Of a stretch of 64,000 bases of DNA, positions 1 through 7,848 are shown in pieces (positions within the stretch are counted from its first letter, which is position 1; each line of letters begins with the position of its first letter). Origin of the DNA: Prescottella sp. R16. GTDB taxonomy: Bacteria; Actinomycetota; Actinomycetes; Mycobacteriales; Mycobacteriaceae. The notes under the pieces are model-generated. The model had not been told where the DNA came from and made no database searches. It worked only from the letters and a program-made list of their open reading frames with translations. The stretch is taken from contig NZ_CP130943.1 in the NCBI RefSeq assembly GCF_030656875.1, positions 930,001-994,000 on the forward strand, in the 5' to 3' direction. A program made the position numbers and the translations under genes.

Positions 1-522
1 TGCACGCTGTTCGCGCTGGGCTTCCTGCTCATGGGCGGATTCGTGTCGGCCTACAACTTTCTCGGGTTCCGACTGCTCGCCGCGCCGTTCTCGCTGCCCG
101 CCGCGGCGGTGGGGCTGGTGTTCCTGCTGTACCTGGCGGGCACGTGGACGTCGACCGCAGCCGGTTCGGCGGCCGACCGGTTCGGGCGCCCCCGAGTCCT
201 GCTCGGTGCGATCGTCGTGATGGCGGTGGGGCTGATGGTCACGCTGATCCCGGTGCTGCCCGTCGTGCTGGTCGGCATGCTGCTGTTCACCGGCGGTTTC
301 TTCGCCGCTCACGCCGTGGCCAGCGGGTGGGTGGGGCTGCTCGCGACCGAGCACCGGGCCGAGGCGTCGTCGATGTATCTGTTCGCGTACTACCTCGGTT
401 CCAGCATCGCCGGGGCGTGCGCCGGACTCGCGTACGCGGCGGGCGGATGGCCCGCGACCGTCGTGTTCGTCGGTGCCCTCCTCGTGGCCGCAGCAGCATC
501 CGCGGCGACACTCCGCCGGTAG
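1..522 (+). CDS. MFS transporter, C-terminal part (cut by window edge)
   Basis: The reading frame is open from base 1, so the gene starts outside the window; 173 residues are visible. They form about five or six hydrophobic helices with a cytoplasmic-loop motif of the MFS type (GSAADRFGRPRVL, near residue 55). The sequence at the left edge, with a GFVSAYNFLGFRL stretch, resembles the second half of YnfM-type inner-membrane permeases. These are proton-coupled efflux proteins, often for drugs or sugars. The substrate cannot be told from this part. It ends 87 bp before the next gene on the same strand. Confidence 0.85.
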   Translation, partial: CTLFALGFLLMGGFVSAYNFLGFRLLAAPFSLPAAAVGLVFLLYLAGTWTSTAAGSAADRFGRPRVLLGAIVVMAVGLMVTLIPVLPVVLVGMLLFTGGFFAAHAVASGWVGLLATEHRAEASSMYLFAYYLGSSIAGACAGLAYAAGGWPATVVFVGALLVAAAASAATLRR

Positions 523-609
523 GTGTTGCGGCACCGACCACGGTGAGCACACAATTTCGCCAGGGTCGCGCTCGCGGACGGCGGCACCTTCTACGACGGG
601 AGGACGAGC

Positions 610-1206
610 GTGAACGACATATCGGCTCCATCCGGTGATCCGGCCACCACCACGAAGCCGGGAATGCCGGCCTGGGCGAAGAAGACGATCTGGGTGGCGG
701 TGATCGTCGCGGCACTCGTGATCGCCTACTTCGTTCTGGCCGCGTTCCTGCCGCGCTGGTGGTCACAGCGCGTCGCATCGCTCGCGGACGGAAGCTTCGG
801 CCGAGGTATCGCCTGGGGACTGCTGTACGGGGTGGTGTGCACCGCGGTGCCACTGCTGCTCTTCGCCCTCGCCTGGCGGTCCCGGCGACGGACACACGCC
901 AAGATATGGGTGCTCGCGAGCCTGGTCCTCGGTGTCGTCGTCGCGATTCCGAACCTCCTCACCCTGACCGTGGTCCTCGGCGGCAGCAGCGCGGCACACG
1001 CCGGTGAACGCACCCTCGACGTATCGGCACCCGGCTTCCGCGGCGCGTCCCTGTGGGGCGCGATCATCGGCGTCGCCCTGTTCGCGGTGGCCGTCTTCCT
1101 GCAACGCCGCTACCGCAAACGCGGAGAGGAAGTGACGCGACTGCGCAACGACCTGCACCAGCGCGAACCCGAGTCGCCCGGCGAGTCACCCGCACCGGAG
1201 ATCTGA
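610..1206 (+). CDS. Hypothetical four-helix membrane protein
   Basis: This 198-residue protein is not one I recognise. A short Pro/Thr-rich N-terminus is followed by four predicted membrane segments (about residues 25-47, 70-88, 98-122 and 144-164) and a charged, Glu/Arg-rich C-terminal tail (RRYRKRGEEVTRLRND) that probably lies in the cytoplasm. The start is a plausible GTG/ATG-region start (GTG at 610) preceded by GGGAGGACGAGC. It lies between an MFS gene and tRNA-Lys. No catalytic motif is visible. Confidence 0.75.
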   Translation: MNDISAPSGDPATTTKPGMPAWAKKTIWVAVIVAALVIAYFVLAAFLPRWWSQRVASLADGSFGRGIAWGLLYGVVCTAVPLLLFALAWRSRRRTHAKIWVLASLVLGVVVAIPNLLTLTVVLGGSSAAHAGERTLDVSAPGFRGASLWGAIIGVALFAVAVFLQRRYRKRGEEVTRLRNDLHQREPESPGESPAPEI

Positions 1207-1291
1207 CCCGACCACCGCGAACACGCCTGACGGGGGCGTGGTTTCCGTGCGCGAACCGATCCCACTAGACTGCTCGCCGCACGTACTTCTC

Positions 1292-1364
1292 GCCCCTATA
1301 GCTCAGTTGGTAGAGCTACGGACTTTTAATCCGCAGGTCGTAGGTTCGAGCCCTACTGGGGGCA
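1292..1364 (+). tRNA. tRNA-Lys (anticodon UUU)
   Basis: The sequence folds as a cloverleaf. The acceptor arm is GCCCCTA paired with TGGGGGC, with discriminator A at 1364. The D loop contains AGCTCAGTTGGTAGAGCT, the anticodon loop is CTTTTAA (anticodon TTT), and the T arm contains GGTTCGAGCC. CCA is not encoded. A possible -10 box (TAGACT, 1266-1271) lies upstream. Confidence 0.97.
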
Positions 1365-1392
1365 CGTGCAGGCGGTGGATTCCGCCGCAGCG

Positions 1393-1426
1393 CAGCGGCC
1401 CGCTCCGAATTCGGAGCGGGCCGCTG
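1393..1426. terminator. Perfect 17-bp inverted repeat, bidirectional terminator
   Basis: CAGCGGCCCGCTCCGAA (1393-1409) is followed directly by its exact reverse complement (1410-1426), centred on an EcoRI-type GAATTC. It lies between tRNA-Lys and the converging PhoX-like gene, so it can serve both. There is no long T-run, as is common in actinobacteria. Confidence 0.75.
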
Positions 1427-1451
1427 TCGTTCGTCCGGTGTGAGGATTTTC

Positions 1452-2912
1452 CTACGAGCCGAAGCGGGGGCCCAGGGAGCCGGTGGACGATCCCGCGGCC
1501 GACCCGGTGGCCGGACGCCACGGCCCGCGGATCGCGAGGGTGATGCCGGGTGACTGGATGTTGGCGTAGAGGGTGGTGCCGTCGGCGCTGAACGCGGGTC
1601 CGCAGAATTCGCTGTCGTTCAGTTCGTTCCGGGCGACGGAGAACGGTTCGCCGCTCTCGGTCACACCGATCAGGTGGCTGATGCCGTCGCCGTCCTCGGC
1701 GAGGATCAGGCCGCCGTGCGGTGACACGGTGATGTTGTCGGGGCCGTCGTAGTTGCCGGTGTCCACGGACGGGTCCGGGTTCACGCCGAACAGGGTTTTC
1801 AGTTCGACGGTCTCGGTGGCCGGGTCGTAGAACCACACCTGCCCGTCGTGTTCGGCCACGCTGCCGTCGCTGGTACGGGCGAAGCTGGCGACGAAGTATG
1901 CGCCGCCGTCGCCCCACCACTGGCCTTCGAGTTTGCGGCTGCGGGTGACCTGGTCGTTCGTGAACTGCTTGCGCACCGAGGTGGTCTTGGCGTCGCGGTC
2001 GGGGACGTCGATCCACTGCACGGTGTACGTGACCCCCGGTGTGGCGGCCTGGGCGAGATCGGGCACGTGGGTGCCGTCCTGGAAGCACGTCATCGCCTGC
2101 AGGCTGCCGGCGGTGTCGCCGCCCGGCGACTGCGCGAGCGCGTGGAACGCCCCCGGGCCGCCGACGAAGCCCTGCGGCGGCGTCCACCGGTAGAACAGGC
2201 CGTTGGGGCTACCGGCGTCCTCGGTGAGGTAGACGACGCTCGACGCCGGGTCGACGGCGACCGCTTCGTGTGCGTAGCGGCCGAGGAACTTCAGCGGGAT
2301 CGGGCTCTTGTCGATGTTGGCGGCCGGGCCGGCGGGGTCGACTTCGAAGACGTAGCCGTGATCGAGGGCGAATCCTTTCGAGCCGGCTCGGGCCTCGGTC
2401 TCCTCGCACGTGAGCCAGGTGCCCCACGGAGTGATGCCGCCGGCGCAGTTGTTGACGGTGCCGGCGACGCTCACGTACTGCTCCCGGCGGGTGCCGTCCG
2501 GGCCGATCGTGGTCGTGGTGGTGCCGCCGCGGGCACCCGGATCGTAGGTGAGGCCGTCGACGACCGGGACGCCGAACGGTTCGTCGCCGCCGACCTCGTG
2601 GTTGGTGACGAGTGCGGTGCCGGCGGCGGTCGCGAACACACCGTTCGCGTCGGGGTCGCTGGGGAACGCCGCGCCGCCGTCGAGTGTGGTTTCGCCGGAA
2701 CGGGATACGACGGTGTACGAGAAGCCTGCCGGCAGGGCGAGGAGTCCGGCGGGGTCGGGAACGAGGGGCCCGTAGCCGACGGTGCCGGCCGGCGCGGCGG
2801 ACGCGGGGCCGGTCCGGAACAGGGTGCCGACGCTGCCGGCGAGGGTGACTCCGAGGCCCACGAGGGCGGTGCGGCCGATGAAGGCGCGGCGGTCGAACGG
2901 TGTGCTGGTCAC
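1452..2912 (-). CDS. PhoX-family (DUF839) secreted phosphatase-like protein
   Basis: This 486-residue protein begins with a twin-arginine signal: Arg8-Arg9 in FDRRAFIGR, then a hydrophobic stretch and an Ala-rich cleavage region near residues 36-41. It should therefore be exported folded by the Tat system. The body matches the PhoX/DUF839 family, a beta-propeller phosphatase that uses calcium and iron. Family-like segments include NHEVGGDEPFG, NNCAGGITPWGTWLTCEE and WGDGGAYFVASF. Members cleave phosphate from organic esters, but many DUF839 proteins are untested, so the substrate is open. It is monocistronic, converges on tRNA-Lys, and its start is preceded by GGAGGTACCG. Confidence 0.85.
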   Translation of the reverse strand: MTSTPFDRRAFIGRTALVGLGVTLAGSVGTLFRTGPASAAPAGTVGYGPLVPDPAGLLALPAGFSYTVVSRSGETTLDGGAAFPSDPDANGVFATAAGTALVTNHEVGGDEPFGVPVVDGLTYDPGARGGTTTTTIGPDGTRREQYVSVAGTVNNCAGGITPWGTWLTCEETEARAGSKGFALDHGYVFEVDPAGPAANIDKSPIPLKFLGRYAHEAVAVDPASSVVYLTEDAGSPNGLFYRWTPPQGFVGGPGAFHALAQSPGGDTAGSLQAMTCFQDGTHVPDLAQAATPGVTYTVQWIDVPDRDAKTTSVRKQFTNDQVTRSRKLEGQWWGDGGAYFVASFARTSDGSVAEHDGQVWFYDPATETVELKTLFGVNPDPSVDTGNYDGPDNITVSPHGGLILAEDGDGISHLIGVTESGEPFSVARNELNDSEFCGPAFSADGTTLYANIQSPGITLAIRGPWRPATGSAAGSSTGSLGPRFGS

Positions 2913-3139
2913 GGTAGCGGTACCTCCGGTGGACGGGTGAGGACGCGAGGACGGTAGGCCGGGAACCGCAACGCGGCGACGACGCCGGATGGCCGGTCCG
3001 TGAAGTGGACACGAAGTTCACGCGTCGCTGCCGGATCGGCGGGTGTGAACCATGATCGGACGGGTGAGCGATGTGACGAAGCAGGGGAGCGGCCCTTCCG
3101 GCGAGGTGGCCCCCGCCGCGACGGTCGCCCGACCTGCGT

Positions 3140-3875
3140 GTGCTCGCGCCACTGCTCGGGGGCACGGTGGAGGTGCATCCTCTGGCGATCGAGAATGCCG
3201 CGGAGGGCAGTACCCGGCCCCGGCTGGTGCGCTATCGCGATCACAGCCTGCTGCAGGCGCGGGCGGTCCGGATCGACCGGGCGAGTGGGGAACTCGCGTC
3301 GACGCGGGTGGAGACGTTCATCCTGGACCGAGCGTTGATCACGATTCGCTCCGACGACGGGTTTCCGCTCGATCCGTTGCTCGAGGACTGGGACGATCTC
3401 GGCACGCTCGGCGAGCACGGCATCGGGTTGCTCGTGCACACGTTGCTGGACCGGTTGGTCGACGGCTTCTTCGAGGTTCTCGACGACCGCATCCAGGACC
3501 TCGAGGACGCGTTGTTCGAGGAGTCCGCGCCGACCCGGAACGCACGCGGCGTACGCCGAGATCGTGCCGTACTACCAGGACGTGTACGACCACGCGTTGC
3601 GGGCGACGGAGCGGATCGACGGACTGCGGGACACGATCGAGTCGATCCTGGCGACGAGCCTCGCGATGCAGGGCAATGCGTTGAACGAGATCATGAAGAA
3701 GCTCACCGCGTGGGCGGCGATCATCGCCATCCCGACGGGGGTGACCGGGTATTTCGGGCAGAACGTGCCGTTTCCCGGTTTTTCTCAGCCGTCGGGTTTC
3801 TGGTTGAGCGCGATCGTCCTGGTGGGGCTCGCGTGCGGATTGTGGATCGGCTTCCGGCGTCGTGGCTGGATCTGA
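3140..3875 (+). pseudogene. CorA-family magnesium transporter, broken by deletion and frameshift
   Basis: Two reading frames carry parts of one CorA-type protein. The frame from 3140 gives the regulatory-domain part (VEVHPLAIENA, LEDWDDLGTLGEHGIG, DRIQDLEDALFEES) up to about 3536. The other frame, from about 3543 (HAAYAEIVPYYQDVYDH), gives the long helix and the two membrane helices with GYFGQNVPFPG, the loop where CorA carries its GMN-like signature, and ends at 3875. About 40-45 residues that normally join these parts are absent, as well as a frame shift, and the N-terminal beta domain is also missing. This cannot be a single-base sequencing error. No functional transporter is expected. Confidence 0.8.
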
Positions 3876-3900
3876 GCGGGTGCTGCACGGGAATGGGTGG

Positions 3901-3933
3901 CTCGGGTGTGCACCCCCCTGTGGTACACCCGAG
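3901..3933 (+). terminator. Stem-loop after the corA pseudogene
   Basis: CTCGGGTGT (3901-3909) pairs with ACACCCGAG (3925-3933). It starts 26 bp after the pseudogene stop, and the loop can add a further ACC/GGT pairing. There is no T-run, so it is a candidate only. Confidence 0.4.
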
Positions 3934-4045
3934 CCGCCGCAAAGAATACCACTCGGTGTGTTTCGGTGGGGCGGGTCGGAGAGCCCTCGTGGTGACGTTT
4001 CGGGTGACCGGACAAGCGGACTAGTCTGATTGTCGAGCGGGGAGT

Positions 4046-4064
4046 CGGCCGAGACCATCGGCCG
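4046..4064. promoter_or_regulatory. Inverted repeat in front of the TetR gene
   Basis: CGGCCGA-GACCA-TCGGCCG lies 31 bp before the TetR start at 4095. It could be an autoregulatory operator or a hairpin in the leader. It is seen in sequence only. Confidence 0.3.
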
Positions 4065-4094
4065 GAATCACGGCTTTCGGAGGCGATCAGCGCA

Positions 4095-4778
4095 ATGGCA
4101 CGTCAACAAGAGCGTGCGCGGCGAACCCGCGCCGCGATCGTGGAAGCGGCCGCAGTGGAGTTCGGTAAGCACGGATATGCGGCAGCGTCGGTGAATGCGA
4201 TCCTCGAGGGCTCGCACGCAACCAAGGGTGCGATGTACTTCCACTTCGAGTCGAAGGAGGAACTCGGGCGTGCGGTGCTCGTCGCGGCGCTCGAGAAATT
4301 CAGAGCGGTCGCCGATCGGTGGATCGACCGCAGCGACCTCGACGCATTCCAGATCCTGCACGGTCTCGTCGACGAGGTGGCGCAGATGTTCCTGACCGAT
4401 CCGATCGTGCAGGCCGAGTTCCGGCTCATCATCGAGCCCGAGTTCTACCCGGACGTGCAGAACGGTGGCGCGCAGGTGTGGGGGACGTCGGCGCGGGATC
4501 TGGTGCATCGGGCCGTGCAGGACGGGTTGGTGCGCGACGGTGTCGACGCCGACAAGGTGACCAGGGTGCTGGCGGCGAGTCTCGCCGGTCAGCGGTACAT
4601 GGCCGATCTCACCGCGAAGCAGGTCGATCTGCGGGCCCGGTTCGAGGAGTCTCTCGAGGTGCTCCTCGCGGGTGTCGCCACCGACGAGTGGCTCGAGGCG
4701 TGGCGGCGGGACGGCTGGCCGGAGGAGCCCTCGGAAGCCGCGGAATCCGTGGAGGCGGAGTCGGCCGGCGGCGAGTAG
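4095..4778 (+). CDS. TetR-family regulator, gamma-butyrolactone-receptor-like
   Basis: The 227-residue protein has an N-terminal helix-turn-helix domain: RTRAAIVEAAAVEFGKHG, then a recognition region ending in ATKGAMYFHFESKEEL near residue 55. The order KGAMYFHFxSKEEL followed by a long ligand-binding domain resembles the ScbR/ArpA group of gamma-butyrolactone receptors. The ligand is not known here. It stands alone between a decayed corA gene and a tRNA cluster, so its target is probably itself or a distant gene. The start ATG follows TTTCGGAGGCGATCAGCGCA. The C-terminal tail is Glu/Ala-rich. Confidence 0.85.
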   Translation: MARQQERARRTRAAIVEAAAVEFGKHGYAAASVNAILEGSHATKGAMYFHFESKEELGRAVLVAALEKFRAVADRWIDRSDLDAFQILHGLVDEVAQMFLTDPIVQAEFRLIIEPEFYPDVQNGGAQVWGTSARDLVHRAVQDGLVRDGVDADKVTRVLAASLAGQRYMADLTAKQVDLRARFEESLEVLLAGVATDEWLEAWRRDGWPEEPSEAAESVEAESAGGE

Positions 4779-4900
4779 GGGTACTACTGCGGAAATATGA
4801 GTGCTGAACTGCCGATTTGTGGTTTCCGAAAGAGGTGCCCTAAGCTATCCACGCTCCCAACGGAACGCCGTTGAGGGTACTGGCTGGAGTGATCCGGCGG

Positions 4901-4973
4901 GCCCCCTTCGTCTAGCGGCCTAGGACGCCGCCCTTTCAAGGCGGTAGCGCGGGTTCGAATCCCGTAGGGGGTA
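4901..4973 (+). tRNA. tRNA-Glu (anticodon UUC)
   Basis: The acceptor arm is GCCCCCT paired with AGGGGGT (one G-U pair), with discriminator A. The anticodon loop is CTTTCAA (TTC) and the T arm contains GGGTTCGAATCCC. It is the first of a five-tRNA cluster. CCA is not encoded. Confidence 0.96.
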
Positions 4974-5021
4974 CGCTTCTCTCGCGAGAAGCGAACGTAC
5001 AGTTGAATAGCAGTACAGTAT

Positions 5022-5095
5022 GGCCCTGTGGCGCAGTTGGTTAGCGCGCCGCCCTGTCACGGCGGAGGTCGCGGGTTCGAGTCCCGTCAGGGTCG
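5022..5095 (+). tRNA. tRNA-Asp (anticodon GUC), copy 1
   Basis: The acceptor arm is GGCCCTG paired with CAGGGTC, with discriminator G at 5095. The anticodon loop holds GTC (CCTGTCACGG) and the T arm contains GGGTTCGAGTCCC. CCA is not encoded. Confidence 0.97.
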
Positions 5096-5150
5096 CTCAG
5101 CTTCACCGGAAACGGTGTGGCGCGATAGGCATTCGGTTCGGGTGCCGCCC

Positions 5151-5227
5151 GGCCAGGTAGCTCAGTTGGTACGAGCGTCCGCCTGAAAAGCGGAAGGTCG
5201 CCGGTTCGATCCCGGCCCTGGCCACCA
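5151..5227 (+). tRNA. tRNA-Phe (anticodon GAA), copy 1, CCA encoded
   Basis: The acceptor arm is GGCCAGG paired with CCTGGCC, followed by A-CCA (5224-5227), so the 3' CCA is in the gene, unlike its neighbours. The anticodon loop is CTGAAAA (GAA). A hairpin (CACGGGAA/TTTCCGTG) follows at 5226-5250. Confidence 0.97.
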
Positions 5228-5316
5228 CGGGAAGCCTTCGGGTTTCCGTGAGAGCAATACAGTTTCACGAGCAGTACGGTTCCACAAGCAGTACCCAGTT
5301 TCATGCAGTACAGCAT

Positions 5317-5390
5317 GGCCCTGTGGCGCAGTTGGTTAGCGCGCCGCCCTGTCACGGCGGAGGTCGCGGGTTCGAGTCCCGTCAGGGTCG
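5317..5390 (+). tRNA. tRNA-Asp (anticodon GUC), copy 2
   Basis: It has the same sequence as the copy at 5022-5095, including the GGCCCTG acceptor strand and discriminator G. It belongs to the second unit of the tandem duplication. Confidence 0.97.
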
Positions 5391-5443
5391 CTCTATCGTT
5401 CCGGAAACGGGACGATGCGACGACATTCGGTTCGGGTTTTTCC

Positions 5444-5520
5444 GGCCAGGTAGCTCAGTTGGTACGAGCGTCCGCCTGAAAAGCGGAAGGTCGCCGGTTC
5501 GATCCCGGCCCTGGCCACCA
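5444..5520 (+). tRNA. tRNA-Phe (anticodon GAA), copy 2, CCA encoded
   Basis: It has the same sequence as the copy at 5151-5227, including encoded CCA at the 3' end. It is the last tRNA of the cluster; the IclR gene converges on it 43 bp further on. Confidence 0.97.
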
Positions 5521-5563
5521 CTTTTCCGCGGTTCTCACATCTTCTTCCTGCGCCCGTCCGGCG

Positions 5564-6322
5564 TCATCGTCCGTCCAGTCGGGACGAGATCATCTTCGTG
5601 GCCGTGGCAATCATCGGAAGCGTGCCGCGCAGTCGCGCGATCGGGACCCGGCCGCGCAGCGACAGGCAACTGAACTGGACGTGATCGTCCTCGCCCGAGC
5701 ACAGGGCCGCTGCCGTCGACCCGACACCCCGCGAATCCGTCTCCCACGTCCGGCCGCTGCGGGTTCGGATCTGTGCGAGCTGCGCATGCAGCCGAGCGAG
5801 CGCGTCCGCGGACAGCACACCGCTGTACAGGGCGTCGACCTGCTCGGGGGGCTGCAGTGCCAGCATGGCCCTGCCCTCGGTGGACAGATCGGCGCGGGAA
5901 CGCCCGCCGACTCGCGTGGCGATCGTGTCGGCGCAGCGACCGCCGACCTTGTCCAGCCACACGACGTCGCGTCCGTCGAGAACGGACAAGTGCGCGATCA
6001 GCCGGGTGCGCAGATGCATCTGGTGCAGGTGTGGTGCGGCGGCCTCGCGGAGTTCGTCTCGTTCGTTGCTGCTACCCAGCGCGATCGATCGGCGGCCGAG
6101 GCGGTATCCGGACCTGCTGTGGCGCAGCCAGTCGAGTTCGGTGAGCTGATCGAGAATTCGATGGGTCGACGACCGGGGGATCCGGGTGAGCTGCACCAGG
6201 TCCTCGGCGGTGAGGCGGGTGCCGGCACCGTCGAACTGATCGAGGATCAGGGTGATGCGCTCGGCCATGGACGGGGGCGCGGTGGTGTCGTTCACGACTT
6301 CGTGGTTGTCGATGACGGTCAC
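5564..6322 (-). CDS. IclR-family transcriptional regulator
   Basis: The product is 252 residues. It has an N-terminal winged helix (MAERITLILDQFDG to RIPRSSTHRILDQLTELDWL) and a C-terminal effector domain (LREAAAPHLHQM, AHLSVLDGRDVVWLDKVGG, STEGRAMLA), the normal IclR order and length. The GTG start at 6322 is chosen because AGGAGG lies 4 bp before it. It is divergent from the HsaA-like monooxygenase gene, so it is the probable local regulator of the 6.6-9.5 kb catabolic genes. The effector domain usually binds an aromatic or small organic acid; here it is unknown. Confidence 0.88.
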   Translation of the reverse strand: MTVIDNHEVVNDTTAPPSMAERITLILDQFDGAGTRLTAEDLVQLTRIPRSSTHRILDQLTELDWLRHSRSGYRLGRRSIALGSSNERDELREAAAPHLHQMHLRTRLIAHLSVLDGRDVVWLDKVGGRCADTIATRVGGRSRADLSTEGRAMLALQPPEQVDALYSGVLSADALARLHAQLAQIRTRSGRTWETDSRGVGSTAAALCSGEDDHVQFSCLSLRGRVPIARLRGTLPMIATATKMISSRLDGR

Positions 6323-6463
6323 CGGGCCTCCTGTCTCGGTACGGTCATGGCCGTTCCTCAAGATTTATACCTACGGTGCCGTCGCCACGACAACTGCCGG
6401 CGGGCGGTTTCGGCGGGCCGTTCGCCCCACCGTCGGTGACCGCCGCGGATTCGGGCGTGGTAA

Positions 6464-6477
6464 TGGAACAGATTCCA
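6464..6477. promoter_or_regulatory. Candidate IclR operator in the 6323-6638 gap
   Basis: TGGAA-CAGA-TTCCA is an inverted repeat of the TGGAA/TTCCA kind bound by IclR proteins. It lies between the divergent IclR gene and the HsaA-like gene. The rest of the 316-bp gap holds no gene; no clear -35/-10 pair is evident. Confidence 0.5.
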
Positions 6478-6638
6478 CAACTGGGAAGATCGCATACCGT
6501 TCCTGTATCTACTGGTGGAAGCGTTGTCTGAGAGTCTTTCCTTCGACGTGATCGACAAAATCTGTACCCTGTTCTAGTCTCGGATCGTTCATGATCGTGC
6601 GGCCGCGGAACTGCTCCTGGCTGGGATAGGGGGCCTTC

Positions 6639-7811
6639 ATGCGGAATCGTCGGGTATCGGACGTGCACGACGCTGTCGAGGCACTGCTTCCCGAACTGCG
6701 GGGACGTGCCCGCGACACCGAGGACGCCCGGCAGGTGGCGCCCGAGACGATGCGGGCCCTCACCGAGACGGGTCTGTTCACGCTGCTGCAGCCGCACCGG
6801 TACGGCGGCCTCGAGGCCGACCCGGTCGACTTCTATGCCGCTGCCCGCCGGCTCGCGAGCGCGTGCGGGTCCACCGGATGGGTGGCGTCGGTTCTGGGCG
6901 TCCACCCGTGGCATCTTGCGTTGTTCGACGACCGGGCGCAGCAGGACGTGTGGGGTGAGGATCCGGGCACCCTGCTGTCGTCGGCGTACGCGCCTATGGG
7001 GCGGGCCGTCGCCTCGGACGGCGGCTATTTCTTCTCCGGCCGGTGGAGTTACTCGTCGGGGGTCGCACACGTCGGATGGGTGCTGGTCGGGGGATTCGTC
7101 GTCGACGACGCCGGCGACCCGATCGACTTCCGTACGTTCCTGATCCCGGCCCGCGACTATCGGGTCGACGACGTGTGGGACACCGTCGGCCTGCGTGGTA
7201 CCGGCAGCAACGACGTCGTCGTCGAGGACGCGTTCGTGCCCGAGCACCGCACACTCAGTTTTGCCGCGACGGTCCAGTGCCGGTGCCCCGGCAAGCAGAT
7301 CAATTCGTCTGCGCTGTACCGGCTCCCGTTCTCCGCGGTGTTCTCGACTGCGATCGCGACTCCGCTCGTCGGGATGGCAGACGGCGCGTACACGGCCTTC
7401 GTCGACCAGCAGGCGGCCCGGCGGGAGTCGAATGCGCTGCGCGTTCCCGACGATCCGTTCATGCATGCGGCGCTCGCCGAGTCCGCGCGCGACATCGATC
7501 TCGCCTGGATGCAGCTCCGCGCGAACCTCGATGCGCTACGGGAGACGGCGGAGACCGGGGAGCGGATTCCACTGTCGCTGCGGATCAGGACGCGCCGCGA
7601 CCAGGTGGGGGCGTCCGGTCTGGCGGTCGCGGCGATCGACCGCCTGTTCGATTTCGCGGGCGGTGCAGGTTTGCGCAGCAACGCACCGCTGCAACGATTC
7701 TGGCGGGACGCTCATGCGGGCCGCGCCCACGTGATCAACGACCCGCACCAGGCGCTCACCCTGTCCGGTCGCAGTGCGCTCGGCTACGACGTCCGCGACG
7801 CATGGGTGTGA
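6639..7811 (+). CDS. Acyl-CoA-dehydrogenase-fold flavin monooxygenase, HsaA-like
   Basis: The 390-residue protein has the acyl-CoA dehydrogenase fold but matches the oxygenase branch (HsaA, HpaB-like group D flavin monooxygenases). Matching segments are ETMRALTETGLFTLLQP, ASACGSTGWVASVLGVHPW, SGRWSYSSGVAHV, DTVGLRGTGSNDVVVED and the C-terminal GGAGLRSNAPLQRFWRDAHA. Such enzymes hydroxylate a phenolic or cyclic substrate using reduced flavin from a partner reductase, and lack the catalytic Glu of true dehydrogenases. No flavin reductase gene is next to it. Directly downstream is a KstD-like flavoprotein, which suggests degradation of a steroid-like or alicyclic compound. The substrate is inferred only from neighbours. 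Confidence 0.8.
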   Translation: MRNRRVSDVHDAVEALLPELRGRARDTEDARQVAPETMRALTETGLFTLLQPHRYGGLEADPVDFYAAARRLASACGSTGWVASVLGVHPWHLALFDDRAQQDVWGEDPGTLLSSAYAPMGRAVASDGGYFFSGRWSYSSGVAHVGWVLVGGFVVDDAGDPIDFRTFLIPARDYRVDDVWDTVGLRGTGSNDVVVEDAFVPEHRTLSFAATVQCRCPGKQINSSALYRLPFSAVFSTAIATPLVGMADGAYTAFVDQQAARRESNALRVPDDPFMHAALAESARDIDLAWMQLRANLDALRETAETGERIPLSLRIRTRRDQVGASGLAVAAIDRLFDFAGGAGLRSNAPLQRFWRDAHAGRAHVINDPHQALTLSGRSALGYDVRDAWV

Positions 7812-7848
7812 CGGTCCATCGCTGGCCCCTCGACGAGGAGACGAGAAC

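Larger units (their letters stand above)
5001..5520 (+). repeat. Tandem duplication of a tRNA-Asp / tRNA-Phe unit
   Basis: Unit 1 (about 5001-5227) and unit 2 (about 5297-5520) each hold tRNA-Asp followed by tRNA-Phe. The tRNA copies look identical. The spacer between Asp and Phe is 55 bp in one unit and 53 bp in the other and has diverged, sharing blocks such as CCGGAAACGG and CATTCGGTTCGGGT. The upstream GCAGTACAG is also shared. The offset is 293-295 bp. Divergence of the spacers argues against an assembly artefact. Confidence 0.9.

Noticed and set aside
1848..2957. A 369-codon plus-strand frame across the PhoX-like gene
   Set aside because: Its composition is that of a shadow frame; the minus strand has a Tat signal and DUF839 motifs.
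5001..5520. The tRNA cluster as an attachment site for a genomic island
   Set aside because: No integrase, no partial tRNA repeat further away and no island-like genes are seen on either side.
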